Assembly (NCBI GenBank): GCA_943787265.1
Contig: CALSLT010000027.1
Span: forward strand, 281,385 to 345,384
DNA length: 64,000 nucleotides
Direction: 5' to 3'
From: an uncultured Planctomycetaceae bacterium
Lineage (GTDB): Bacteria; Planctomycetota; Planctomycetia; Planctomycetales; Planctomycetaceae
In this document: piece after piece, positions 37,921 to 46,506 of the stretch
Numbering within the stretch: position 1 is the first letter of the stretch
Layout of the letters: each line of letters begins with the position of its first letter
The notes under the pieces: model-generated
Database searches by the model: none
The model's input: only the letters and a program-made list of their open reading frames with translations
What the model was told of the DNA's origin: nothing
Translations under genes and position numbers: made by a program

Positions 37921-40107
37921 ATGTCAGACCTGCTCGACAATTCCGATTCATCGAACCCGGAATCCGATGCTCACTCCGCACCGCAAGAACTGTCCGCGAC
38001 TCCACAACTGATCGACCGACTGTACTCGGCAGGCGTTTTGAACAGCCCCGGTCGCACCGCCGCATTGACAGTCGTCAACGGCCCGCTCACATGGTGGCCG
38101 TGGGTTGAAAAAGCGTTGCTGTTTCTTGGCCTGGCCCTGACTCTTTCCGGAGTCGTCTGCTTCTTTGCCTGGAACTGGGATGCGCTGCCTGGACTGGCAA
38201 AGCTGGCGATCGTCCAGGCGGGCATCGTGGGCTGTTGTGTTGTTGCCTGGCAGAAAAAGATCGAGACACTGCCCGGCAAGGCGGCGATTACAGCGGCCGC
38301 GGTTCTGGTCGGAGTCTTCCTTGCCGTCTTTGGACAGGTTTACCAGACCGGAGCCGACGCCTACGAACTCTTCGTCGGCTGGGCACTATTGATCCTGCCC
38401 TGGGTGGCGATGTGCCGTTTCGCCGGTCTCTGGGTCTTATGGCTGGCGATTGTCAACATCGCCGTTTCGCTCTTCTGGGAACAACGGATCGACGCGCGCG
38501 GCATCGACTCCGAATGGCTGCTGCTGATTCTCGGTCTATTAAACGGCCTTGCCGCGGCCGTGCGGGAAGTCGTGACCGAACGAGGCTGCGACTGGCTCCC
38601 AATCTGGTTCCGACGGGTGACGGTTGCCGCATCGCTGGCCATGTTCGCCTCGCCCGCGTTTGCGATCATCGCTGACTTCAGCCGGACCGGCTCCGCCGCG
38701 TGGGTCAGTGTGGCCGCGCTGCTGATCGCCCTGGCGATTCTGTACTGGCAGTTTCGACTCAGAAAACCCGACCTGTTCGTCCTGACCAGCGGAGCAACCA
38801 CGATCACCGTTCTCGCCTGCGCCGGCATGATCCGACTGTTGATGGAAGTGGCCGACGAAGCGATCGTCTTCTTCGGCTCCGGGCTGGCGATTCTGAGCAT
38901 CGTCGCCGCAATGACACGCTGGCTAACGTGCGTTGCTCGGGACGTCCGCCAACAGTCACCCGAAACCCGCAAGAACTCAGGCGTCGATGACGACCTGCTG
39001 AACACGCCGAGCGACTCGGACGCCCCGCGAATCCCGCTGAAGCAACTCCTTGTCCAACTTTCCGACCAGGGACTGTTGCCTGAGCAGGAAATCGAAACGG
39101 CGCTAACCGTCGCCGCAGCTCCGGAAGAACACGCACCGTGGTTTGTCCAGGCACTCATCGGCTTCGGAGCGTGGTTGTCGTGCATCCTCTTTCTGGGAGC
39201 GCTCGCCATCGCCGGATTGTTCGATGAAGAAGTCGCAGCACTGGGAGTTGGAGTTTGCCTTCTCGCTGCCGGATCCGCCCTCGACCGATTCACCAATACC
39301 CCATTCACGCGTCAGCTCGGCCTGGCCGGTGGCCTGACCGGGTTCGGCCTGGTCGGAGTCGGAGCCGTCGGGCTGGGAAGCGAGAGCGAGTTTGCCTGCT
39401 TAACCTTCGCATTTTCGCTCGCCACTCTTGTCTTCTACAAAGCATTTCACAGCGAGCCGTTCCGCTTCCTTGCCTGCCTCTCGACCGTGGGCATCACGAC
39501 GTGCTGGGTTCTCGACGCGTCTGTTTTCAGAGGGCACAACGAAGCCGGTACGGGCTGGGGTTTGCACGCTCTTGTCCTGGTGGAAACGCTTGGCGCCGGC
39601 GCAATCTTCACCTTGTTCCGAAAGAAGGATCTTCTGCCCGCCGGATACGCGATGACCGTCGGCTTACTGGGGACGCTGATCGCCACGTTGCTTCCGGATG
39701 CCCCTCAAGTGTGGCCTTCAGCCATCATCCTCGCACTGGCTCTGGTCTGGATTATCCGGCAAGCCTGGACGACAGATTCGGATCGCTGGAAAGAAGCTGT
39801 CGTCGTCGCGTCCGTCGGCACGGGACTCCTGGCAGCCTTGTCAGCTCCCGGCATCCTCGCTGCAGTTGCCGTCACGCTGCTGGGGCATCTCGAAAGAGAC
39901 TCAGTCCTGAAACGGCTCGGCATTCTGTTCCTGCCAGTTTACATCGCCTGTTACTACTACAACCTCGACACCACGCTGCTGCTCAAGTCTCTGGCTTTGA
40001 TCGGCAGCGGACTGATTCTGTGGGCCGCTCGCTGGCACTTCATGCGGCACATCCAGCAAGCGGAGCTCCAACAGCCAGAGCTCACGACGGCGGAGACACA
40101 GCCATGA
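37921..40107 (+). CDS. DUF2157 and DUF4401 multi-spanning membrane protein
   Basis: The 728-aa protein has an N-terminal DUF2157-type region (LIDRLYSAGVLNSPGRTAALT, then WPWVEKALLFLGLALTLSGVVCFFAWNWD) and about twenty hydrophobic helices in total. A second half starts near 365 with QLSDQGLLPEQEIETALTVA and resembles DUF4401. In other bacteria DUF2157 and DUF4401 proteins are separate or adjacent and are followed by a GDYxxLxY protein; here the two are fused and the partner follows with an ATGA overlap. AGGAG lies seven bases before the ATG. Function is unknown. Confidence 0.82.
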   Translation: MSDLLDNSDSSNPESDAHSAPQELSATPQLIDRLYSAGVLNSPGRTAALTVVNGPLTWWPWVEKALLFLGLALTLSGVVCFFAWNWDALPGLAKLAIVQAGIVGCCVVAWQKKIETLPGKAAITAAAVLVGVFLAVFGQVYQTGADAYELFVGWALLILPWVAMCRFAGLWVLWLAIVNIAVSLFWEQRIDARGIDSEWLLLILGLLNGLAAAVREVVTERGCDWLPIWFRRVTVAASLAMFASPAFAIIADFSRTGSAAWVSVAALLIALAILYWQFRLRKPDLFVLTSGATTITVLACAGMIRLLMEVADEAIVFFGSGLAILSIVAAMTRWLTCVARDVRQQSPETRKNSGVDDDLLNTPSDSDAPRIPLKQLLVQLSDQGLLPEQEIETALTVAAAPEEHAPWFVQALIGFGAWLSCILFLGALAIAGLFDEEVAALGVGVCLLAAGSALDRFTNTPFTRQLGLAGGLTGFGLVGVGAVGLGSESEFACLTFAFSLATLVFYKAFHSEPFRFLACLSTVGITTCWVLDASVFRGHNEAGTGWGLHALVLVETLGAGAIFTLFRKKDLLPAGYAMTVGLLGTLIATLLPDAPQVWPSAIILALALVWIIRQAWTTDSDRWKEAVVVASVGTGLLAALSAPGILAAVAVTLLGHLERDSVLKRLGILFLPVYIACYYYNLDTTLLLKSLALIGSGLILWAARWHFMRHIQQAELQQPELTTAETQP

Positions 40108-40595
40108 AATCGAAGATTCTCCTCGTGACATCACTCCTGGTTCTCGGAACGTTGAACTGGATGATCATCGCGAAAGAACGACTGATCAATTCCGGCCAAA
40201 CCGTTCTGTGCGAACTTGCCCCCGTCGACCCACGATCGCTCATGCAGGGTGACTATATGGTGCTGCGATACGAGGTCGCCGAAGACGCCAGCTCTGCGCT
40301 TTCGGCAGAACCTTACGACGGACTCCTCGTCTTACGCCTGGACGAAAACGACGTCGCACAGTTTCAACGACTCGACGATGGAAACCCACTCACCGACAAC
40401 GAAGTCCGCATCCGCTTCCGCCGTCGTCAAAACAGTTTCCGACGAGAAACGATCCGCATCGGCGCCGAATCCTACTTCTTCCAGGAAGGTCGATCCGACA
40501 ACTTCGACAAAGCAAAGTACGGAGAACTGAGAGTCGCCCCCAACGGCGACTGCAGCCTCGTCGGCCTGCGAGACGCCAAACTGAAACGACTCTGA
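40104..40595 (+). CDS. GDYxxLxY-motif membrane-anchored protein
   Basis: The 163-aa protein has one N-terminal membrane helix (ILLVTSLLVLGTLNWMII) and the family-defining GDYMVLRY motif near 50-57, then RIRFRRRQNSFRRETIRIG and SYFFQEG. The domain would face the periplasm. Start ATG 40104 overlaps the previous stop as ATGA, so it is translationally coupled to the DUF2157/DUF4401 gene. The motif is recognised in association with such membrane proteins, but its function is unknown. Confidence 0.88.
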   Translation: MKSKILLVTSLLVLGTLNWMIIAKERLINSGQTVLCELAPVDPRSLMQGDYMVLRYEVAEDASSALSAEPYDGLLVLRLDENDVAQFQRLDDGNPLTDNEVRIRFRRRQNSFRRETIRIGAESYFFQEGRSDNFDKAKYGELRVAPNGDCSLVGLRDAKLKRL

Positions 40596-40839
40596 GAGTG
40601 ACCGCGAGAAAGCATGTCCCCAAAGCTAAAGCTCACAGAGAGGCGTCTCAGTAAATCAGGTCTCGCGAAGACGCAGAGTTTCGCAAGACAGCATCGTCGT
40701 TCCCGCTGCGCCTCCCCGCCTTAGCGCGAGCTTTTCCGGCACCACTTCGGAGCTCGACCGATTGGCAACAACGAGCAACTGCAATAACCTCGCTTGCTGA
40801 CTTCAGCTCGGACCAACCTGTTTCTGAAGAGGTTTCGTG

Positions 40840-41832
40840 ATGGCTCCCAATTCTCGCGCGATAATCTTTGCATTACTTGCACTTGCCTTGTCCCCAGCCA
40901 CCGATTCAAGTGAACGAGCGATTGCCGCTGAAGAATCAGCAGTAGCTGACGACGCCGTCGAGGCTCGGCCGGCAGCAACCGAAGCCGAGCTGAAGTACTG
41001 GCTCGAAAACATGGTCCGCTACCACGGCTTCTCCATCGAAGAAACGGCCGCCGCGACCGGACTCTCTTCGAACGACGTTAAGCAAAAACTCAAAGCGTTA
41101 AGGATCAAACCTGAATCTCAGAAGAACCGCGAGTCCTTACTCGGGCTGCCCTGGCCGAGCGGTCGGCATCCGCGCATCGGGTTTCTGGATGGAGCGATCC
41201 TGCCGCAGCGTGAAACCAAAGTCAGTGTCTTCACGCCGTGGGGAGATCACGACTACGTCGTCGTCGACGTCCCGGAAGCGATCTGGTCGAATCTTGGCCT
41301 GACCTACCTGGCTCACACTCACATCCCGACCGTCTTCGATAAGCAGGGCAAGACGATCGAAAAACTCGAATGGAACCGGCACGGCGACGGGACGCTCGAC
41401 ATCGAACGAGTCCTCCCGAACGGCATCCGCTTCGGAGCCGTCGTTCGCCCGAAGAAAGACCACGTGCAAATGGAACTGTGGCTGAAGAACGGAACGCCGG
41501 AACTGCTCACCGATCTGCGAGTCCAGAACTGCGTGATGCTGAAATCGGCTTCCGGCTTCAACGCCCAAACCAACGACAACAAACAAGCCGAAGGCCCATA
41601 CGCCCTCGCCCGCTCCGCCGACGGCAACCGCTGGATCATCACCGCCTGGGAACCACTCCACCGAGCCTGGTACAACGAACGCTGCCCCTGCCTCCACTCC
41701 GACCCAAAATTCCCCGACTGCAAACCCGGAGAAACCGTCCACCTCAATGGCTGGCTATCATTCTACGAAGGCAACGACATCGATTCCGAACTCCAGCGAA
41801 TCGACCAGCTCCGGAACCTCGCGGACAATTAG
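40840..41832 (+). CDS. Secreted planctomycete protein of unknown function with HTH-like segment
   Basis: The 330-aa product starts with a signal peptide (AIIFALLALALSPATDSSERAIAAE), with GAGG nine bases upstream of ATG 40840. After an acidic linker, residues about 50-90 (YWLENMVRYHGFSIEETAAATGL, then SNDVKQKLKALRI) resemble a helix-turn-helix, odd for an exported protein. The rest is mainly beta-rich (KVSVFTPWGDHDYVVVDVP, LEWNRHGDGTLDIERVLPNGIRF) and has two Cys in NERCPCLHSDP. I do not recognise a function. It is monocistronic as far as can be seen. Confidence 0.72.
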   Translation: MAPNSRAIIFALLALALSPATDSSERAIAAEESAVADDAVEARPAATEAELKYWLENMVRYHGFSIEETAAATGLSSNDVKQKLKALRIKPESQKNRESLLGLPWPSGRHPRIGFLDGAILPQRETKVSVFTPWGDHDYVVVDVPEAIWSNLGLTYLAHTHIPTVFDKQGKTIEKLEWNRHGDGTLDIERVLPNGIRFGAVVRPKKDHVQMELWLKNGTPELLTDLRVQNCVMLKSASGFNAQTNDNKQAEGPYALARSADGNRWIITAWEPLHRAWYNERCPCLHSDPKFPDCKPGETVHLNGWLSFYEGNDIDSELQRIDQLRNLADN

Positions 41833-41895
41833 CCTGAAGCGGTCAGCACTCAGTCGCCTATACGATTCGAAAACCAGGTTCAGGATGCCAGTGAC

Positions 41896-43530
41896 GTGCG
41901 AAGACTGTCGATAGCAGGCTTACTGACTACAGCCTTGATGTGCCACGGAATTTCGATGACGCGGGCTACGGACTGGATAACGGAAGCCGAGTGGCTGAAG
42001 CAACCGGCTGTCGTACAGAACGTTTCTGCTGATCTCCTGCGCCGCCCTACAGGCTTCGACAACGATCGGAGCGGCTTTGAAACGTTAAAGAAGCTCAACG
42101 TCGAAGTGGAACGACTCAAGAAGGAATTCTGGAGTGAACGCTCCGCTTCAGGTCATGGCTCCAGCACTCTCAGTGAAGTTCTCAGGCCACTCGAAGCATT
42201 GGCCGATGATCGCAGCAACGGCCTCCCCAAAAACTTCGACAGAAAATCACGCCGACTCGCCGCTCGCCTTAAGACAGTCTTTCAGCTTGCCGAGGATGTC
42301 GCAAAAGCCGATCACATTTTCCCAGGAGAGGTCGCATACCTCGAAGAAAGCATCTCACTGTATTCGTACTCAGACTTCATCTTTTGTGAAGCCGCGAGGT
42401 TATTTCGTAAGCGGAAATACCAACTCGGCATCACCATTCTACGCAAAGCAACAGACTTGGCGGTCAAGTTATCACTGACACGAAACAACGACTTGGCGCA
42501 AAGCAGTGTCGTTTTGCGAAGCTCCATAAACCGAACCATCTCAAGACTCTCTCAAATTTGTGATCTACCGGAGCCTATCCGGTTTGAACTGATGACGATC
42601 CTCGTCAAGTCTAGACCACGTGTGAAAGAGTACGAGTGGTACGTCCGCAATCTTTTCCAACGGAACCTTCGCTGGCTCCACAATATCCCAAACACAAAGA
42701 ATCTTGACCTTACCGTCGCTTCGGCAGTTGTCGGGAACCGTGGATTGAAGCTTCTCACCAGTCCCGAAGATCTTCGGGACTGGAACCAGTTCGGCCAGGA
42801 TCTTCACGAAGTTCTGCGTGATCACCCAGAACCGTTCGACCTCGCTGAGACAATCCGACTTGCAAGCAGGATTGGCGACGAATGGATGCGGAATCTTCAC
42901 CTCGCACTGGGCCGTGTGAATGACGAGAATTTTCGCACGCTAAAACGTGAGGTGGCTCCCTGGCCGGACGCACTTCGATTTGACGTTTTCAATCACATGC
43001 CCAGAACGATCGGAAATGACTTTGATCATCCCAGTAACTTCGAAATTCGCCTTGCCCATAATCAACTCGCGCGAGTGAGAAATGCGTTCGGTAAGGCGTT
43101 GCTTGCAGACCTGCTGCTCTGGGAACCCGAAACCGTTCGAAAACTCTACTACGTAGCTTTAGCCAATCACGCACTTTGGACGACGGTAGTCGCACTCAAC
43201 ATTTACGAATCTCGCCACAACCGTCTGCCCGAAAATCTGAAGGCACTTGTCGATGAAAAAATTATCGAGACGATCCCTGTCGACCCATTTGGCGGCAACC
43301 TGAAGTATTCCCGAAAGCGATCACTGCTCTGGAGTAATTGGACCGACGGAGTCGATCACGGTGGTGTGGACGCTCGGAAATTTCCCCAACGGGGTTTCGA
43401 GTTGCTTAAGACGTTTGAAGCATTCATTCCCGTGGATCGACGGATCCCCCTCCCGCCGCCTGTACCGGAAGACATCGTCCCCGGCGTTGACAATGTACGA
43501 GACATTCGGCTGCGAAGTATGTCATCATGA
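41896..43530 (+). CDS. Secreted protein of unknown function, DPFGG C-terminal motif
   Basis: The 544-aa protein has an N-terminal hydrophobic segment (MRRLSIAGLLTTALMCHG) starting at a GTG. The remainder is largely alpha-helical with no clear domain. The last part contains LPENLKALVDEKIIETIPVDPFGGNLKYS, a segment that recurs at the end of many planctomycete secreted proteins (xLPxxLxxLxxxxxxxxPxDPFxGxxLxY). The gene ends in an ATGA overlap with the sulfite-oxidase-like gene, so the two may be coupled. Function unknown. Codon usage is somewhat more AT-rich than in its neighbours. Confidence 0.68.
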   Translation: MRRLSIAGLLTTALMCHGISMTRATDWITEAEWLKQPAVVQNVSADLLRRPTGFDNDRSGFETLKKLNVEVERLKKEFWSERSASGHGSSTLSEVLRPLEALADDRSNGLPKNFDRKSRRLAARLKTVFQLAEDVAKADHIFPGEVAYLEESISLYSYSDFIFCEAARLFRKRKYQLGITILRKATDLAVKLSLTRNNDLAQSSVVLRSSINRTISRLSQICDLPEPIRFELMTILVKSRPRVKEYEWYVRNLFQRNLRWLHNIPNTKNLDLTVASAVVGNRGLKLLTSPEDLRDWNQFGQDLHEVLRDHPEPFDLAETIRLASRIGDEWMRNLHLALGRVNDENFRTLKREVAPWPDALRFDVFNHMPRTIGNDFDHPSNFEIRLAHNQLARVRNAFGKALLADLLLWEPETVRKLYYVALANHALWTTVVALNIYESRHNRLPENLKALVDEKIIETIPVDPFGGNLKYSRKRSLLWSNWTDGVDHGGVDARKFPQRGFELLKTFEAFIPVDRRIPLPPPVPEDIVPGVDNVRDIRLRSMSS

Positions 43531-44834
43531 GCCTTGACCACTCAGCAATTTCGCGAAACAGGAAAATCAGCATGCCCCAGAACCTTGAACAACTGCTTGT
43601 AGATCATGCGGCATTGTCGCGGCGTTACTTTCTGGGGCTCGGAGTTGCCGGCGCCGCGGCATTGAATTCACTTCCTTTGCAGACTGAAGGCTCCGAAAGC
43701 TCGCCCGCGTTGGAAGAAGCGATCGGGAAGCTGGAGTCGTGGCTGACGGCGATGGGTGATTTTCGGGATGTGTCGCGAGGGAAGCCGGTTCCGCATTCGC
43801 TCAGTGATGAGAAGAAGGCGGAAGTCGGGATGACTCGGGAGACGTGGAAGCTCGAACTGCTGAGTGATCCTGACAAGCCAGCGCGAGTGCGCAATGAGTT
43901 TAAGAAATCAGACAACACGGCGTTCGACTTCGCGGCGCTGATGGAGCTGGCCAAAACGAAGGCGGTGAGGTTTCCGAAGGTGATGACGTGCCTCAACATT
44001 GGTTGCCCGCTGGGCATGGGCATCTGGGAAGGCGTGCCTCTGCGAGAAGTACTCTGGCTGGCTCAGCCGACGGCCGACTTGCGACGAGTCTTTTACTACG
44101 GCTACCACAACGAAGAGCCGTCGCAGATGTTCCGCAGTTCGATGCCGGTCGGTCGAATCCTGGAAGACCCGTTCGATCTGCCACCGGTCATTCTGTGTTA
44201 CAAGCTGAACGGGCAATGGCTATCGAGCGAGCGTGGCGGGCCAGTTCGTGTCGTCGTGCCAGAAGCCTACGGCTTCAAGTCGATTAAGTGGCTCTCGCAC
44301 CTCTACCTGTCGAACATCCACGGAGCCAACGACACGTACGCCGAAAAGAACAACGACGTCGACAGTCCACTGAAAAGCTTCGCCGCGACTTTCGACTTTC
44401 CAACCGTCGTCAAACCCGGCCAGCCGATTCCTGTGACAGGCTACGCTCAGGCCGGCATCGCCAGCGTCTCGAAGGTGCAGGTCTTCATTCAGAACAAAGC
44501 CGAAAGCCTGCCGTCTGGGGACAAGTACTTCACGAAGGCTCCGTGGAATGATGCCACCATCCTGCCGCCACCCGCCGAATGGGGTGGCGGTTTACCGAAT
44601 AGAACGATCCCTGAAGGAACGCTCAACTTCGACGCAGCCGGCCAGCCCAAAACCTGGCCCATGCGACTTTCAAAAGTCCACTGGGCAACGCTGCTGCCAG
44701 GTCTGCCCGCAGGCAAGTACACGCTCCGCTGCCGCACGATCGACGAAAAAAGCCAGGCACAACCAATGCCGCGTCCCTTCCGAAAATCCGGCCACGCCGC
44801 CATCGAGCAGGTCAGCATCGATGTTGAAGCGTGA
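43527..44834 (+). CDS. Tat-exported sulfite-oxidase-like molybdopterin oxidoreductase
   Basis: The 435-aa protein has a twin-arginine signal (SRRYFLGLGVAGAAALNSLP at about 31-50). Oxidoreductase features are VMTCLNIG (Cys as the likely molybdenum ligand), WEGVPLREVLWLA, RGGPVRVVVPEAYGFKSIKWLSHLYL and a C-terminal dimerisation-like domain (VTGYAQAGIASVSKVQVFI, YTLRCRTIDEKSQAQP). It would oxidise a periplasmic substrate using molybdenum cofactor. The cytochrome partner is not adjacent. ATG 43527 overlaps the previous gene by four bases; an ATG at 43572 with AGGA upstream is equally possible. Confidence 0.83.
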   Translation: MSLDHSAISRNRKISMPQNLEQLLVDHAALSRRYFLGLGVAGAAALNSLPLQTEGSESSPALEEAIGKLESWLTAMGDFRDVSRGKPVPHSLSDEKKAEVGMTRETWKLELLSDPDKPARVRNEFKKSDNTAFDFAALMELAKTKAVRFPKVMTCLNIGCPLGMGIWEGVPLREVLWLAQPTADLRRVFYYGYHNEEPSQMFRSSMPVGRILEDPFDLPPVILCYKLNGQWLSSERGGPVRVVVPEAYGFKSIKWLSHLYLSNIHGANDTYAEKNNDVDSPLKSFAATFDFPTVVKPGQPIPVTGYAQAGIASVSKVQVFIQNKAESLPSGDKYFTKAPWNDATILPPPAEWGGGLPNRTIPEGTLNFDAAGQPKTWPMRLSKVHWATLLPGLPAGKYTLRCRTIDEKSQAQPMPRPFRKSGHAAIEQVSIDVEA

Positions 44835-44969
44835 CGTCTGGCACAAAAACAATACGGCGACATCGCACGCCAGTTGCACGCTGAAACAAACGAAGGATCG
44901 TTCTGAAAAAAACGTTTTCCCTTATCTTTAGGGACCGCATCCGGCAGCCGGTTCCGGCGCGGATGCTAG

Positions 44970-45852
44970 GTCGTACGGACATTCAGACCATGTCTGTGAT
45001 TAGTGCTGCGAGCCAGATGAAGCCGGCGAAGTTCGCCGGCTTTTTCTCGTAGCGTGTGGCGATGCGGCGGCAGCGTTTGATTCTTCCAAAGAATCGTTCG
45101 ATGAGATTGCGGTGTTTGTAGACCGTCCTGTTGTATCTCTTTTTCTTTTTGCGTCCGGCATTTGGCTTGATGCACACCTTTGCCCTGAGCTGTCGGGCAC
45201 GCTTGCGGATCGCGTCTGAATCGTACGCGGCGTCAGCGATGATGGTGCCCACATCACCGCGTTTGAAGTCTTTGAGCAACTGTTCTCCCAAAGGAGCATC
45301 GCCAGGTTGACCGACCGTCAGCTGGAAGGTGACAAGCCGGCCGCTCCTGCCAGTTACTGCGTGAACTTTGGTCGTCAGTCCGCCACGAGAACGGCCAAGG
45401 CAGCGTTGTTCGTCAGCGTCTTCTTTTTTTCATCTGCCAGGCGGCGTCCGGTGGAAGCGACCGGGTGAGCTTTGATGCTGGTAGAATCTATCTGTACTTC
45501 CTGCAATTCGTCTGTCAGTCCTGACTCACCGATGGCCAGGAAAATCCGCTCCCAGACACCTCGGGAACACCAGCGATCGTACCGCTTCCAAACCGAGTTG
45601 GGTTTTCCGTATCGACCAGGAAGATCTTCCCAGGGAATGCCAGTTTTCAGCACAAACAACACGGCGTTGATAAACAATCGATTGTTACGACCTGTCCGCC
45701 CTGGATCACTTTTCTTTCCCGGGATCAAACTCTTGATCACATTCCACTGTTCATCGCTCAGTTCATGACGTCGGACCATCGTGCTCCTCCTTGAGACGAT
45801 AGACATCCTCATTCAAACTAACGACAAACAGCAAGATGAATGTCCGTACGAC
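44970..45852 (-). mobile_element. IS5-family (IS427-group-like) insertion sequence
   Basis: The 883-bp element is bounded by perfect terminal repeats GTCGTACGGACATTCA and flanked by the 4-bp target duplication CTAG (44966-44969 and 45853-45856). It carries one transposase spread over two frames. Excision of the element plus one CTAG restores the frame of the host gene, which confirms the boundaries. Confidence 0.93.
44983..45779 (-). CDS. IS5-family transposase, two frames joined by programmed frameshift
   Basis: The first frame (stop at 45375) starts at ATG 45779, preceded by AAGGAGGAG, and contains HELSDEQWNVIKSLIPGKKSDPGRTGRNNRLFINAVLFVLKTGIPWEDLP segments plus the catalytic VQIDSTSIKAH. 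The second frame (to 44983) contains IIADAAYDSDAIRK, RKKKKRYNRTVYKHRNLIERFFGRIKRCRRIATRYEK with the catalytic Glu in NLIERFFG. A run of six A followed by G (45424-45429 on the plus strand as T) precedes the end of frame one. A -1 shift there gives the joined reading EDADEQRCLGRSRGGLTTKVH, which matches the family, so this is a programmed frameshift rather than damage. Confidence 0.9.
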
Positions 45853-46506
45853 CTAGAAGCATGCCGATGCCGACAATCAGTGGGCAGATAAGTGTCAGCG
45901 TAGCCGTGAGTGACATCATGAATGCCCCACGAGTTTGCTCCCACCGGGTGACAGTGAAGTAGAGCGGGTAAACCGGAAGGAACAGATAAAAAATTCCGCA
46001 GACAATGCCTTCCTGAAATGCTTCGACAATGCCGAGCAAGCTGCCAACCGCAAGCACACCAAGGCAAATGACGACCACAAGGAACAGAAAGACCACACCG
46101 ACAACAGGGAAGAGACTCAGCAACGGCACGAGAGCAACGGCACTCCGATGAACACTCGCCGTTCGCAGAACACATCGAGCCAGCGTCTGCGGCCGGAAGA
46201 ATCGCGATTATCGTCGTACGAATCATCTTCATCGTACGTTTCATCGTCGTCGACGCCATATGGGTTGTATTCGTCATACTCTTCATCAGCCAGCAGTCCG
46301 GCCTCGGGCATCTGCCAGAACTGGGGCGGACTGACTGATGACGAATCTTCTTCACTTCCTGGAACCTGCAATATCGTTTGGCACTGCGTGCAACGAAACT
46401 TCTTTCCGACATAATGACCTTTGACCGCGTAGCCCGATCCGCAGTCGTGGCATTCAATCGAAATCATCGGACTCTCCGGCCATTGCTGAATGGTTAAATG
46501 GCTAAT

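Larger units (their letters stand above)
44928..46467 (-). pseudogene. Zinc-ribbon membrane protein gene broken by an IS5 insertion and a short duplication
   Basis: The original gene starts at 46467 and its last codons lie left of the IS, ending with TAA at 44928-44930. The N-terminus is a zinc ribbon (CHDCGSGYAVKG and FRCTQCQTILQVPG), followed by an acidic Asp/Glu/Tyr stretch and membrane helices (VVGVVFLFLVVVICLGVLAVG, LTLICPLIVGIGMLL). The helix GIGMLL ends at the IS and continues ASAPEPAAGCGP on the other side. A second break lies near 46110-46135: GTGCCGTTGCT occurs twice separated by three bases. Removing 14 bp there restores IGVPLLSLFPVVG in frame. So the gene carries two independent lesions. 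Function unknown. Confidence 0.8.

Noticed and set aside
44970..45852. IS5 transposase read as a broken gene
   Set aside because: The frame change lies at an A-run followed by G in the usual place for programmed frameshifting, and the -1 reading restores family sequence.
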